Origin: JBBRMW01 sp965246845 | GTDB taxonomy: Bacteria; Chloroflexota; Anaerolineae; Aggregatilineales; UBA2796 | DNA: 64,000 nt | Reading direction: 5' to 3' | Assembly: GCA_965246845.1 (NCBI GenBank) | Contig: CBDFFR010000012.1 | Coordinates: forward strand, 310,001 to 374,000 | Shown: positions 31,526-38,749 of the stretch, in pieces | Layout: every line of letters begins with the position of its first letter | How positions within the stretch are numbered: position 1 is the stretch's first letter | Made by a program: the position numbers and the translations under genes | Notes under the pieces: model-generated | The model's database searches: none | The model's input: the letters and a program-made list of their open reading frames with translations, nothing else | Told to the model about the DNA's origin: nothing

Positions 31526-33088
31526 ATGCGGCTTTCACCGACATTTCTGCTCGTGGTGCTGCTCCTGCTCGTGCTGGTCACGGGAGGAGCGGCGGTCGGC
31601 GCATATTCGCTTGCGCGCCAATTCGTCGCGGAAGCGCCGATTGAACTTCCACCGTTGCCGAACCTCGGCGGGGGTGCGGGTCCGACCGCCGCGCCGTTGC
31701 TTGTCGCGGATGTGCCAACCGTGATCCCGCCTACGGTCGCATCGACGACCGCGCTCGGCGCGACCCTTGCCGCAACGCAGCCGCAAATCGCAAGTCCAAC
31801 TAACGCTCCCGCGTTCCCCGCGTCGCTCACGCGCGTGAACGTCCTCATCCTCGGCATCGACCAGCGCAAAGGCGAAACCCGCGATTTCAAAACCGACACG
31901 ATCATGGTCCTCTCGCTGGACCCAGTGCGCAAAACGGGCGTGCTGCTCTCCATCCCGCGCGATATTTACATGCAAATCCCGAAGTACCAAATCCGCAACC
32001 GGATCAATACTGCCTATTCGACAGGCGAGTTGAACGCCTACCCCGGCGGCGGCGCGTGGGTAACGGCGCTCGCGGTGCAGAGTATCATCGGTGTGAAAAT
32101 TCATCACTATGTTGTCGTCAACTTCGATGTCTTCACGGCGGTAATCGATGCGGTTGGTCCGGTGCAGGTCTGCCCCGATAAACCCATCCACGATGACCAT
32201 TACCCGGATGGTAGCTATGGCTTTATCACGGTCGATTTCAAACCGGGCTGCCAGGAACTCGCCTCCGAAAAGCTGCTGCAATATGCGCGCGTGCGCCACA
32301 ACGCGGATGAGGACTTCGGGCGCTCGCGGCGGCAGCAGGAAGTAATCAAGGCTGTGCAGCAGAAGGTCCTCAGCCTCGGTGGGATGTCGGCGCTGCTTGG
32401 CAAAATCGGACCTGTCTGGGATGCTGTGAAAACGTCGGTCAAAACCGATATGACCTTCGACCAGATGGTCGAACTCGCGCAAATCGGGCAGAAAATCCCA
32501 CGCGAAAACATTCAATCGGCGGTCCTCACGACGACCGAAAATTATGTGCTGCCCGCCAAAACTGCGCAGGGCGAAGACGTCCTCACGCCCAACTTCGAGA
32601 AAATCCATGATCTGATCGAAGCGCTATTCGATGCGAAGCCCGGCTCCGCGCCCGTGCAGGGGAGCGCCGTCCCCGCCCCGCCGACGCAAGCCGTGAGCCT
32701 ACAAACCGCGCCTGCAACGGCGGCTCCGGCTTCCGATGCAGCCTTTGTCGCGCTGCCACCGACTCTCGCGCCGACCGCAACCGATAGCGATGATGGCAAA
32801 GCCGCAATTCAGACCTTGAACGGTTCCGGTGTGGATGGCTACGGCAAGCTCACGGTCGACAAGTTGCGCGCGCAGGGCTTCAACGCGCTGGATGCGAAGA
32901 CCGCCGACCTCAAGGTGAGTGTTTACGCGGTGTCGGTGATCAAGGTCTACAACAACAAAATGAAGACCGCTCGCGCGCTGGCCGCTGCAATGGGGCTGGA
33001 CGGCAGCGTAATTCAACCCACGAGCAACCCGCCGCCCGGTGTGGATATTGAATTTTTTATCGGGACAGACATCGCAAAGAAGAAATAA
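31526..33088 (+). CDS. LytR-CpsA-Psr (LCP) family wall-polymer ligase
   Basis: LCP proteins transfer undecaprenyl-linked glycopolymers to the cell wall. An N-terminal helix (FLLVVLLLLVLVTGGAAVGA) is followed by a Pro/Ala/Thr linker and the LCP domain at about 105-275: VNVLILGIDQRKGETRDFKT, DTIMVLSLDP, LLSIPRDIYMQIP and QYARVRHNADEDFGRSRRQQ. These carry the conserved Arg and Asp residues that bind the pyrophosphate. The C-terminal 90 residues form a LytR_C domain. The 520-residue length is normal for the two-domain type. AAGAGGG lies about 9 bases before ATG 31526. The gene is monocistronic, flanked by palindromic repeats. Confidence 0.93.
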   Translation: MRLSPTFLLVVLLLLVLVTGGAAVGAYSLARQFVAEAPIELPPLPNLGGGAGPTAAPLLVADVPTVIPPTVASTTALGATLAATQPQIASPTNAPAFPASLTRVNVLILGIDQRKGETRDFKTDTIMVLSLDPVRKTGVLLSIPRDIYMQIPKYQIRNRINTAYSTGELNAYPGGGAWVTALAVQSIIGVKIHHYVVVNFDVFTAVIDAVGPVQVCPDKPIHDDHYPDGSYGFITVDFKPGCQELASEKLLQYARVRHNADEDFGRSRRQQEVIKAVQQKVLSLGGMSALLGKIGPVWDAVKTSVKTDMTFDQMVELAQIGQKIPRENIQSAVLTTTENYVLPAKTAQGEDVLTPNFEKIHDLIEALFDAKPGSAPVQGSAVPAPPTQAVSLQTAPATAAPASDAAFVALPPTLAPTATDSDDGKAAIQTLNGSGVDGYGKLTVDKLRAQGFNALDAKTADLKVSVYAVSVIKVYNNKMKTARALAAAMGLDGSVIQPTSNPPPGVDIEFFIGTDIAKKK

Positions 33089-33109
33089 TCTCGCGTTTAC
33101 GCGGGAAAC

Positions 33110-33180
33110 GGGTCGGTCAAGCCGCGATCCCTACACCGGATTGCGCGCATTGTGTAGGGGCTGCGGCTTGCCCAGACCGT
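33110..33180. repeat. Palindromic intergenic repeat pair (CGGGCAAGCC type)
   Basis: GGGTCGGTCAAGCCGCGATC then CCTACAC, a centre CGGATTGCGCGCATT and GTGTAGGGGCTGCGGCTTGC form one 70-base element with inverted arms. The centre also contains a small palindrome (TGCGCGCA). Confidence 0.82.
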
Positions 33181-33229
33181 CTTTCCAAATTACCCAATGC
33201 GGCGTCACATTTTGTTGGATATTTTGCGT

Positions 33230-33257
33230 AACCCGCGCACCCTACACGGGTTATAGT
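33230..33257 (+). promoter_or_regulatory. -10 element with overlapping inverted repeat ahead of the sigma-factor gene
   Basis: TATAGT (33252-33257) lies 7 bases before ATG 33265, the same spacing as for iscX, so the transcript should be leaderless. AACCCG (33230-33235) and CGGGTT (33247-33252) form a perfect inverted repeat touching the -10, a possible operator. No good -35 is seen. Confidence 0.5.
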
Positions 33258-33264
33258 CTGCATC

Positions 33265-33870
33265 ATGGGCAAAAAAGCGTACTCGGAACTCGAAGACTCG
33301 GAACTGGTCATCATCGCGCACGGCGACCCGGCAGCGTTTGGTGAGCTATACGAACGCTACGTCAAGAAGATATACAGCTATATCTATTACCGGACCGGGA
33401 ACGCGCACGACGCCGAGGACCTCACCTCGCGCGTGTTTCACCGGGCGCTTGTCCACATCGAAACGTATGTGGAGCGCGGCATCCCGTTTTCGGCATGGCT
33501 GTACCGGATAGCGCACAACCTCGTCGCGAACTGGCATCGGGACCGCACCCGCCGCAAAATCATCCCGCTCGATGAATTTATCGCCGCCGGATTGCGCGCC
33601 GACGCACCGGAAGTCGCCTCCGAGAGTGAAGAAGAACGCCAGCGCCTGCTCGAAGCGGTGCGCCGCCTGCCCGAAGAACGTCAGCAGCTCTTGCTCCTGA
33701 AATTCGTCGAAAAGCTCTCCAATGCCGATGTGGGGGCAATCATGGACCGTAGCGAAGGCGCGGTCAAATCTCTGTATCATCGTACCTTGCTCGCCCTGCG
33801 GGAAGATTTAACCGCCCGGCAAGCAGAACCCGCACCGCGCACCAAGCGCGGACGCCGACAGGGGGCTTGA
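33265..33870 (+). CDS. RNA polymerase sigma factor, ECF-like sigma-70
   Basis: The 201-residue protein has region 2 (PAAFGELYERYVKKIYSYIY, then AHDAEDLTSRVFHRAL and PFSAWLYRIAHNLVANWHRD) and region 4 (LPEERQQLLLLKFVEKLSNA, then GRSEGAVKSL-like DRSEGAVKSLYHRTLLAL). Regions 1 and 3 are absent, as in ECF sigma factors. The next gene, a small single-pass protein 7 bases on, is in the anti-sigma position. The tail after residue 185 is basic. The promoter carries an inverted repeat at its -10, so expression is probably regulated, perhaps by itself. Confidence 0.92.
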   Translation: MGKKAYSELEDSELVIIAHGDPAAFGELYERYVKKIYSYIYYRTGNAHDAEDLTSRVFHRALVHIETYVERGIPFSAWLYRIAHNLVANWHRDRTRRKIIPLDEFIAAGLRADAPEVASESEEERQRLLEAVRRLPEERQQLLLLKFVEKLSNADVGAIMDRSEGAVKSLYHRTLLALREDLTARQAEPAPRTKRGRRQGA

Positions 33871-33877
33871 GCCGATT

Positions 33878-34294
33878 ATGAACTATGAAAACGATCTGGA
33901 AGTCGAGGCGCTGCTCGCGGCGCACCTGAACGCGCTGCTCGCGGGCGAGCGGAACGATAGCTACCTCAAAGGTGCGACCGGGGAAGAGCTGGCACTGCTG
34001 CACCTCGCCAACCGCCTGAACCGCTCGCTGATGCCCGTCGAGCCGAACATGGAATTCGTCGCGGCGCTCAAAGCGCAGTTCGTCGGCGTGGAGCAGAAAA
34101 CGCTGGTTTTGCGTTGGAAGGCAATCCCCGCGCGTTACCGTCTGGCCGCGCGGCTCGGTGGCGGGGCATTGACGGCAGGATTGGCGCTCTTTGCAGGACG
34201 CCGCGCACTTGGTCGCATCACGGAGCAGCGTTCGCACCCGGAAACGACTACTAGCGTCACCGCAGAGACGACTCCTTCCAACCTGCTCTCCTGA
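33878..34294 (+). CDS. Putative membrane partner (anti-sigma-like) of the sigma factor
   Basis: The 138-residue protein has a helical cytoplasmic part (residues 1-85, including LEVEALLAAHLNALLAGE and ELALLHLANRLNRSLMPVEP), basic RWKAIPARYRLAARL, and one helix near 93-108 (GGGALTAGLALFAGRRAL), followed by a short Thr-rich outer end. It lies 7 bases after the sigma factor gene. An anti-sigma role is inferred from position and topology only: the His/Cys zinc motif of common anti-sigma factors is missing. A strong terminator follows. Confidence 0.6.
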   Translation: MNYENDLEVEALLAAHLNALLAGERNDSYLKGATGEELALLHLANRLNRSLMPVEPNMEFVAALKAQFVGVEQKTLVLRWKAIPARYRLAARLGGGALTAGLALFAGRRALGRITEQRSHPETTTSVTAETTPSNLLS

Positions 34295-34315
34295 GTTTTA
34301 TTCTCGCTCCGCGCT

Positions 34316-34350
34316 CCCGTAGATGCTCCGCAGCATCTGCGGGATTTTTG
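34316..34350 (+). terminator. Intrinsic terminator after the sigma/anti-sigma pair
   Basis: CCCGTAGATGCT (34316-34327) pairs with AGCATCTGCGGG (34332-34343) over 12 positions, one G-T pair, with a 4-base loop and ATTTTTG tail. Confidence 0.9.
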
Positions 34351-34400
34351 TCAATTATTCAAGTCTTTACCGTAAGTTTGAGAGGATTGCAAAACGCGCC

Positions 34401-35588
34401 ATGTCTGATCATTATGCCCGCATCATCGGATGGGGCAAGTATGTCCCCGAAAAAGTGATCACCAACGACGACCTCGCCAAAATGGTCGATACCACTGATG
34501 AATGGATTACCTCGCGCACGGGGATCAAGGAGCGGCACGTCCGCGCGTCCGGCGAGAATTCGTCCGACCTCGCCGTGAAAGCATCGATCCCGGCGTTGGC
34601 AATGGCAGGGTTGAAGCCGACCGACCTCGACCTGATTATCGTCGCGAACTCTTCCCCGGATTATTACATGCCACCCGTCGCCAGCATTGTACAGGACAAA
34701 CTCGGCGCGACCTGCGGCGCGTTCAGCCTCGTGGCGGGGTGTTCGGGGTGGGTTTATGGCCTCGCGGTCGCTAACCAGTTCATTCAGGCCGGGACGATGA
34801 AGCGCATTCTGGTCGTCGGCGCGGAAGTCATCTCCTACGCGCTCGATTATACGGACCGTTCTACGTGCGTCCTGTTCGGGGATGCAGCGGCGGCGGTCGT
34901 GCTGGAAGCGACAGCGCAGCGCACAGGCGTGATGAGCTACGAACTCGGCTCGGATGGTTCCGGCGCGTTGAACCTGTATGTCCCCGGCGCGGGAACGGTT
35001 CACCCGATGGATCAGAGTGTGCTGGATCAGCGGCTCGGCTACCTGCGCATGAACGGACCGGAAGTGTTCAAATTCGCGACGCGCACCGTCGCGTCCTCGC
35101 TCAAGCGCGTAATCGATCAGGCGGGTTTGCTCCCGGAAGACATCGACCTGTTCATCCCGCATCAGGCTAATTTGCGGATCATCGAGACGGCAGCCAAACT
35201 GATGCGCCAGCCGCTTGATAAATTTTTCGTCAACATCCAGAAATACGGCAATACGTCCGCAGCGTCGGTTCCGCTGGCGATGGTCGAAGCGATTGAAGAG
35301 GGCAGGCTCAAGCCCGGCGACAAGGTGGCGATGATCGCCTTCGGTTCGGGGCTGACGTGGGCTTCCATTGTGCTTCAATTCGGCGTAAAACCGGGCGCGG
35401 AAATCGAAGAGGTCAGGCAGGGTGGTAGGCGTATGGTCGCCGCTCGGCGCGCGTTCAACGCCGTGCAGGATGTTTATCAGAACTTTGCGCTGGGCGTGCA
35501 GATGCGCCGCGCCGCATCGCGTGCCGCCGCAAAGAAGCGCGCAAAGGAAACCGAAAAGGAAAGCCTGACGCCAAGCGCAGGTCAATAA
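34401..35588 (+). CDS. fabH: 3-oxoacyl-ACP synthase III (FabH-like) with C-terminal extension
   Basis: FabH condenses acetyl-CoA with malonyl-ACP to start fatty acid synthesis. The triad is present: Cys114 (LVAGCSGWVYGLAV), His254 (FIPHQANLRI) and Asn284 (KYGNTSAASVPLAM). Homology begins at ATG 34401, while the frame is open to 34323 over a terminator. The core ends near 328 (GSGLTWASIVLQFG), the usual size, and is followed by a 65-residue basic helical tail (RRMVAARRAFNAVQDVYQNF, then AAKKRAKETEKES). The gene is not in a fab cluster, so a role in another acyl pathway is possible. Confidence 0.9.
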   Translation: MSDHYARIIGWGKYVPEKVITNDDLAKMVDTTDEWITSRTGIKERHVRASGENSSDLAVKASIPALAMAGLKPTDLDLIIVANSSPDYYMPPVASIVQDKLGATCGAFSLVAGCSGWVYGLAVANQFIQAGTMKRILVVGAEVISYALDYTDRSTCVLFGDAAAAVVLEATAQRTGVMSYELGSDGSGALNLYVPGAGTVHPMDQSVLDQRLGYLRMNGPEVFKFATRTVASSLKRVIDQAGLLPEDIDLFIPHQANLRIIETAAKLMRQPLDKFFVNIQKYGNTSAASVPLAMVEAIEEGRLKPGDKVAMIAFGSGLTWASIVLQFGVKPGAEIEEVRQGGRRMVAARRAFNAVQDVYQNFALGVQMRRAASRAAAKKRAKETEKESLTPSAGQ

Positions 35589-35640
35589 CCACTCCGCCGT
35601 ACGATTTTTGTATAATTGATTCAAAGTTCTGGTAGCCAGA

Positions 35641-35670
35641 GGCTGATGGCTGACGGCTGAAAGCTGAAGG
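35641..35670. repeat. Short tandem heptamer-like repeat ahead of the SDR gene
   Basis: The unit GGCTGA(A/T/C) occurs four times in degenerate form (GGCTGATGGCTGACGGCTGA then AAGCTGAAGG). It ends 4 bases before the start codon and provides its GAAGG. A TATAAT at 35611-35616 is a likely -10. Confidence 0.65.
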
Positions 35671-35674
35671 CGCT

Positions 35675-36364
35675 ATGCAAACCGCAATCGTGACGGGCGG
35701 CAATCGGGGAATTGGGCTGGAAATTTGCAGGCAACTTGCGGCGCAGGGCGTGCGCGTGCTACTGACTGCGCGCGACTCGGCAAAAGCCGAAGCCGCCGCG
35801 AAGAACCTGCCGGGAGAGATTGTCGCGCATCCGCTGGACGTGACCAATGGTGCATCGGTGGATGCGCTCAATGCATTCGTCATAAACGAGTACGGCGTTG
35901 CAGAGATTTTGATAAACAACGCTGCCATCCTGCTCGACGACGACGTGGATGTGTTGAGCGTGGACATCGAAACGATGCGCGAAGTCGTGGAGACGAATGT
36001 ATACGGACCGCTACGCATGTGCGAAGCGTTCATCCCCCTGATGAAATCGCGCGGCTACGGGCGCGTCGTCAACGTCTCGTCGGAAGCCGGATCGCTGACA
36101 AACATGACGAACTATGCGCCTTCGTATAGCATGTCAAAAGCAGCGCTGAACGCGCTCACACGCATGATCGCGGACAGCCTGCGGGGCTATAAAAATATCA
36201 AGGTGAATGCAGCGTGTCCCGGCTGGGTCCGTACCGATATGGGCGGGTCCAACGCGCCGCGCAGCGTGGAGCAGGGCGCAACGAGCATTATACAACTCGC
36301 TACACTCCCGGAGAACGGCGTGAGTGGCGGCTTTTTCCGGGATGGGAAGCCGCTGGCATGGTGA
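35675..36364 (+). CDS. Short-chain dehydrogenase/reductase
   Basis: The classical SDR pattern is complete in 229 residues: TGGNRGIGLE at 7-16 binds the nucleotide; NNAA follows strand 4 (ILINNAAIL), the catalytic Ser is in VNVSSEAGS and Tyr-x3-Lys in SYSMSKAALNAL. PGWVRTDMGG matches carbonyl-reductase-like members. The final segment GFFRDGKPLAW resembles plant-type carbonyl reductases. ATG 35675 follows GAAGGCGCT. It is monocistronic; substrate not predictable. Confidence 0.92.
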   Translation: MQTAIVTGGNRGIGLEICRQLAAQGVRVLLTARDSAKAEAAAKNLPGEIVAHPLDVTNGASVDALNAFVINEYGVAEILINNAAILLDDDVDVLSVDIETMREVVETNVYGPLRMCEAFIPLMKSRGYGRVVNVSSEAGSLTNMTNYAPSYSMSKAALNALTRMIADSLRGYKNIKVNAACPGWVRTDMGGSNAPRSVEQGATSIIQLATLPENGVSGGFFRDGKPLAW

Positions 36365-36419
36365 ACAGGGTACGGAACCATTGAAATAGCACGTTTCGGT
36401 GTCACCCAAACAGCTCGCT

Positions 36420-37193
36420 CTAGGCTCCCTGCAAAATGGCCGCAGCAATCTTCGGCATGATCTCCCCAGCGCGACCCTGCAAGAAAATGTCCACCACCGA
36501 GGCAAGATTATTGGGTTCCGGATTCACATCGATCACGACTGCATTCTGTAGCCGTGCAATCTGCGGCAGACGCGCGGCGGGCTGCACCATGCCAGATGTG
36601 CCGATTACAAGCATTACATCGCAGCCTTGCGCCACCGCGAAAGCGCGCTCGATGGCGGCGGGCGGCAACATCTCGCCGAACCAGACAATATCCGGGCGCG
36701 CGAGGCCGCCGCAATTCGGACACTGCGGGACGCTGCCGCCCTGTGCGCTGGTGTGCTGAAGATAATCGCTGACGGGAACGGGGGTATGTTCGCCCTGGCA
36801 ATCACGGCTGCACTTGTAGCGGTGCAGATTGCCATGCAGTTCGATCACATCGCTACTACCCGCCAGTTGGTGAAAACCATCCACGTTCTGCGTGATGACG
36901 ACCACCTGCGGCAACAGGTCTTCGAGCCGCGCGAGCGCCTCATGCGCGGGGTTGGGGCGGCAACCTTCGGCGGTCTCGCGACGGTGCGCGTACCAATCCC
37001 AGACCAACTGCGGATTACGTGCGAAGGCGTCTGGGGAGGCCAGTTCCGCCGGGTCGTAGCGCGCCCATAAGCCATCCAGCGCATCGCGAAAGGTGGGGAT
37101 ACCGCTTTCCTTGCTGACGCCCGCTCCCGTCAGGACGGCGAGCCGCTTGCTTGCGCCGATCCAGCGCACAGCCCGCGCAAGTTGTTCCAGCAT
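36420..37193 (-). CDS. cobB: NAD-dependent protein deacylase (sirtuin)
   Basis: Sirtuins remove acyl groups from Lys using NAD. Visible motifs in 257 residues are GAGVSKESGIPTFRD at 23-37, QNVDGFHQLAGS at 102-113, catalytic His120 (VIELHGNLH) and the zinc Cys 128, 132, 158 and 161. ATG 37193 is favoured because homology starts shortly after; a TTG at 37226 would add 11 basic residues. The gene is divergent from the aldo/keto reductase, about 95 bases between starts. Confidence 0.94.
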   Translation of the reverse strand: MLEQLARAVRWIGASKRLAVLTGAGVSKESGIPTFRDALDGLWARYDPAELASPDAFARNPQLVWDWYAHRRETAEGCRPNPAHEALARLEDLLPQVVVITQNVDGFHQLAGSSDVIELHGNLHRYKCSRDCQGEHTPVPVSDYLQHTSAQGGSVPQCPNCGGLARPDIVWFGEMLPPAAIERAFAVAQGCDVMLVIGTSGMVQPAARLPQIARLQNAVVIDVNPEPNNLASVVDIFLQGRAGEIMPKIAAAILQGA

Positions 37194-37287
37194 ACGCCGT
37201 TTTCGCCTCTGATTTGCTGCACTCAAGTATACTTTGTCCGGCTTGAGTTATCGAATACAGGGTATAACGCACAGGGGGATTTTTGCA

Positions 37288-38265
37288 ATGGATTACGTCA
37301 ATCTCGGCAAGACCGGGCTAAAAATATCGCGTCTGACGCTCGGTATGATGAGCTATGGGACCTCGAAATGGCGCGAATGGGTGCTGGATGAAGACGACAG
37401 CCGCCCCTTCGTGCGCCGCGCGCTCGAACTCGGCATCAACTTTTTCGATACTGCAGATATGTATTCGCTCGGCATGAGCGAGGAAGTCACAGGCCGCGCG
37501 CTTACCGATTTTGCAAAGCGCGACGACGTGGTTATCGCAACGAAGGTATTCAATGCAATGGGTCCGGGTCCCAACCAGAAGGGGCTGTCGCGCAAGCATA
37601 TCATGGAGAGCATCGACGGCTCATTGCGCCGCCTCAAAACCGATTACGTGGACGTCTACCAGATTCACCGCTGGGATTATGAGACGCCCATTGAGGAGAC
37701 GCTCGACGCATTGAACGATGTCGTGCGATCCGGCAAGGCGCGCTACATCGGCGCGTCGAGCATGTTTGCGTACCAGTTCACCCGCGCGCTATACCTCTCG
37801 CGGATGCACGGCTGGGCGCAGTTCGTCTCCATGCAGAACCAGTACAACCTCGTCTATCGCGAGGAAGAGCGCGAAATGCTGCCGTTGTGTATCGAAGAGG
37901 GGGTTGGCGTGATTCCATGGAGTCCACTCGCGCGCGGCTTCCTCGCCGGCGGACGTGGTGCGGAGAAAAACGAGACGACGCGCGCCCGCACCGACATCTA
38001 TGCACACAATCTCTACTACAAGGACGCCGATTTCGCGGTCGCGGCGAAGGTCGATGAGATTGCGGCGAAGCGTGATGTGAAGCCTGCGCAAATCGCGCTG
38101 GCGTGGCTGCTGCACCGCCCCGGCGTGACCAGCCCGATCATCGGCGCGACGAAGATGTACCAGTTGGAGGAAGCCGTGAGCGCGACGGGGATTCATCTCG
38201 AAGGGGACGAACTGACCGCGTTGGAAGCGGCATATATCCCGCACACGGTCGCCGACCACGATTAG
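37288..38265 (+). CDS. Aldo/keto reductase
   Basis: The 325-residue (beta/alpha)8 barrel has the tetrad: Asp and Tyr in FFDTADMYSLG, Lys in VVIATKVF and His in DVYQIHRWD. The NADPH-binding part includes IGASSMFAYQ, PLARGFLAGG and the end segment SPIIGATKMYQLEEAV. It resembles the AKR subfamily of YajO/Tas-type proteins. GGGGG lies upstream of ATG 37288; upstream reading to 37234 is not conserved-looking. The stop overlaps the convergent membrane protein by 4 bases. Confidence 0.93.
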   Translation: MDYVNLGKTGLKISRLTLGMMSYGTSKWREWVLDEDDSRPFVRRALELGINFFDTADMYSLGMSEEVTGRALTDFAKRDDVVIATKVFNAMGPGPNQKGLSRKHIMESIDGSLRRLKTDYVDVYQIHRWDYETPIEETLDALNDVVRSGKARYIGASSMFAYQFTRALYLSRMHGWAQFVSMQNQYNLVYREEEREMLPLCIEEGVGVIPWSPLARGFLAGGRGAEKNETTRARTDIYAHNLYYKDADFAVAAKVDEIAAKRDVKPAQIALAWLLHRPGVTSPIIGATKMYQLEEAVSATGIHLEGDELTALEAAYIPHTVADHD

Positions 38266-38579
38266 GCGGTCGGCTGCGCTACCGATTTCTCGAACGCGGC
38301 AGCCACCAGCAGACACACCGCCGCAACTGCCAGATTGGTAAACACGATCCCGACCGCCGTAAGCAGCCGGGGGAAGAATTTCGCCTCGCCATACGTGAGC
38401 GTGACGAGCAGCGCGGTCGGCGCGCCCGCCATGATCAGCGAACAGGCGAGATAGTGCGCCACCCGTGCGACCGGGCCGCCGATGACGGGCTTTTCCCGGT
38501 TCGAGTCGCGCGCCGCAAACCTGCCGATGATCAGGCCAATCAGCAGCCCGACCGCCCATGCAATCGCCCAGTTCGGCAT
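38262..38579 (-). CDS. Small three-helix membrane protein of the carbamoyltransferase cluster
   Basis: From ATG 38579 the 105-residue protein has helices near 5-22 (IAWAVGLLIGLIIGRFA), 40-60 (YLACSLIMAGAPTALLVTL) and 75-98 (VGIVFTNLAVAAVCLLVAAA). The ATG overlaps the stop of the DUF5989-like gene (TGATG), so the three genes starting with the carbamoyltransferase are translationally coupled. Position is that of the SxtJ-type membrane protein in similar clusters, but sequence similarity cannot be confirmed by eye. Confidence 0.62.
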   Translation of the reverse strand: MPNWAIAWAVGLLIGLIIGRFAARDSNREKPVIGGPVARVAHYLACSLIMAGAPTALLVTLTYGEAKFFPRLLTAVGIVFTNLAVAAVCLLVAAAFEKSVAQPTA

Positions 38580-38749
38580 CAGAACAGCGAGTAGATAAAC
38601 GGCGAAAGTACGCCTGTCGAGCCGAGGATGATCAGGATGCCGAACAGAATCAGCGCCACGATCATCGGAATCATCCACCACAGTTTGCGCGCCCATAAAA
38701 AGCGCATCAACTCGCCAATCACACCGAGCCGCGAAGTGATTTCACGCAT
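38579..38749 (-). CDS. DUF5989-like 56-residue membrane protein
   Basis: A complete short frame starts at ATG 38749, inside the end of the carbamoyltransferase gene (8-base overlap), and ends at 38579. The product has an amphipathic start (MREITSRLGVIGELMRFLWA), basic RKLWW, one helix (MIPMIVALILFGILIILG) and the end SPFIYSLF. The Lys-x-Trp-Trp-x-x-Pro and PFIY-x-LF motifs are those of DUF5989, a family often found directly behind NodU/CmcH-type carbamoyltransferases. The small size makes it easy to miss. Confidence 0.75.
   Translation of the reverse strand: MREITSRLGVIGELMRFLWARKLWWMIPMIVALILFGILIILGSTGVLSPFIYSLF

Noticed and set aside
22828..33180. Inverted palindromic repeats as a possible CRISPR array
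   Set aside because: The units are dispersed over many kilobases as paired inverted arms, not regularly spaced direct repeats, and no cas gene is present.
38262..38696. A 144-residue reading of the small membrane protein starting at 38696
   Set aside because: Its first 39 residues overlap the DUF5989-like gene in another frame and lack membrane-protein character; ATG 38579 gives a clean product.
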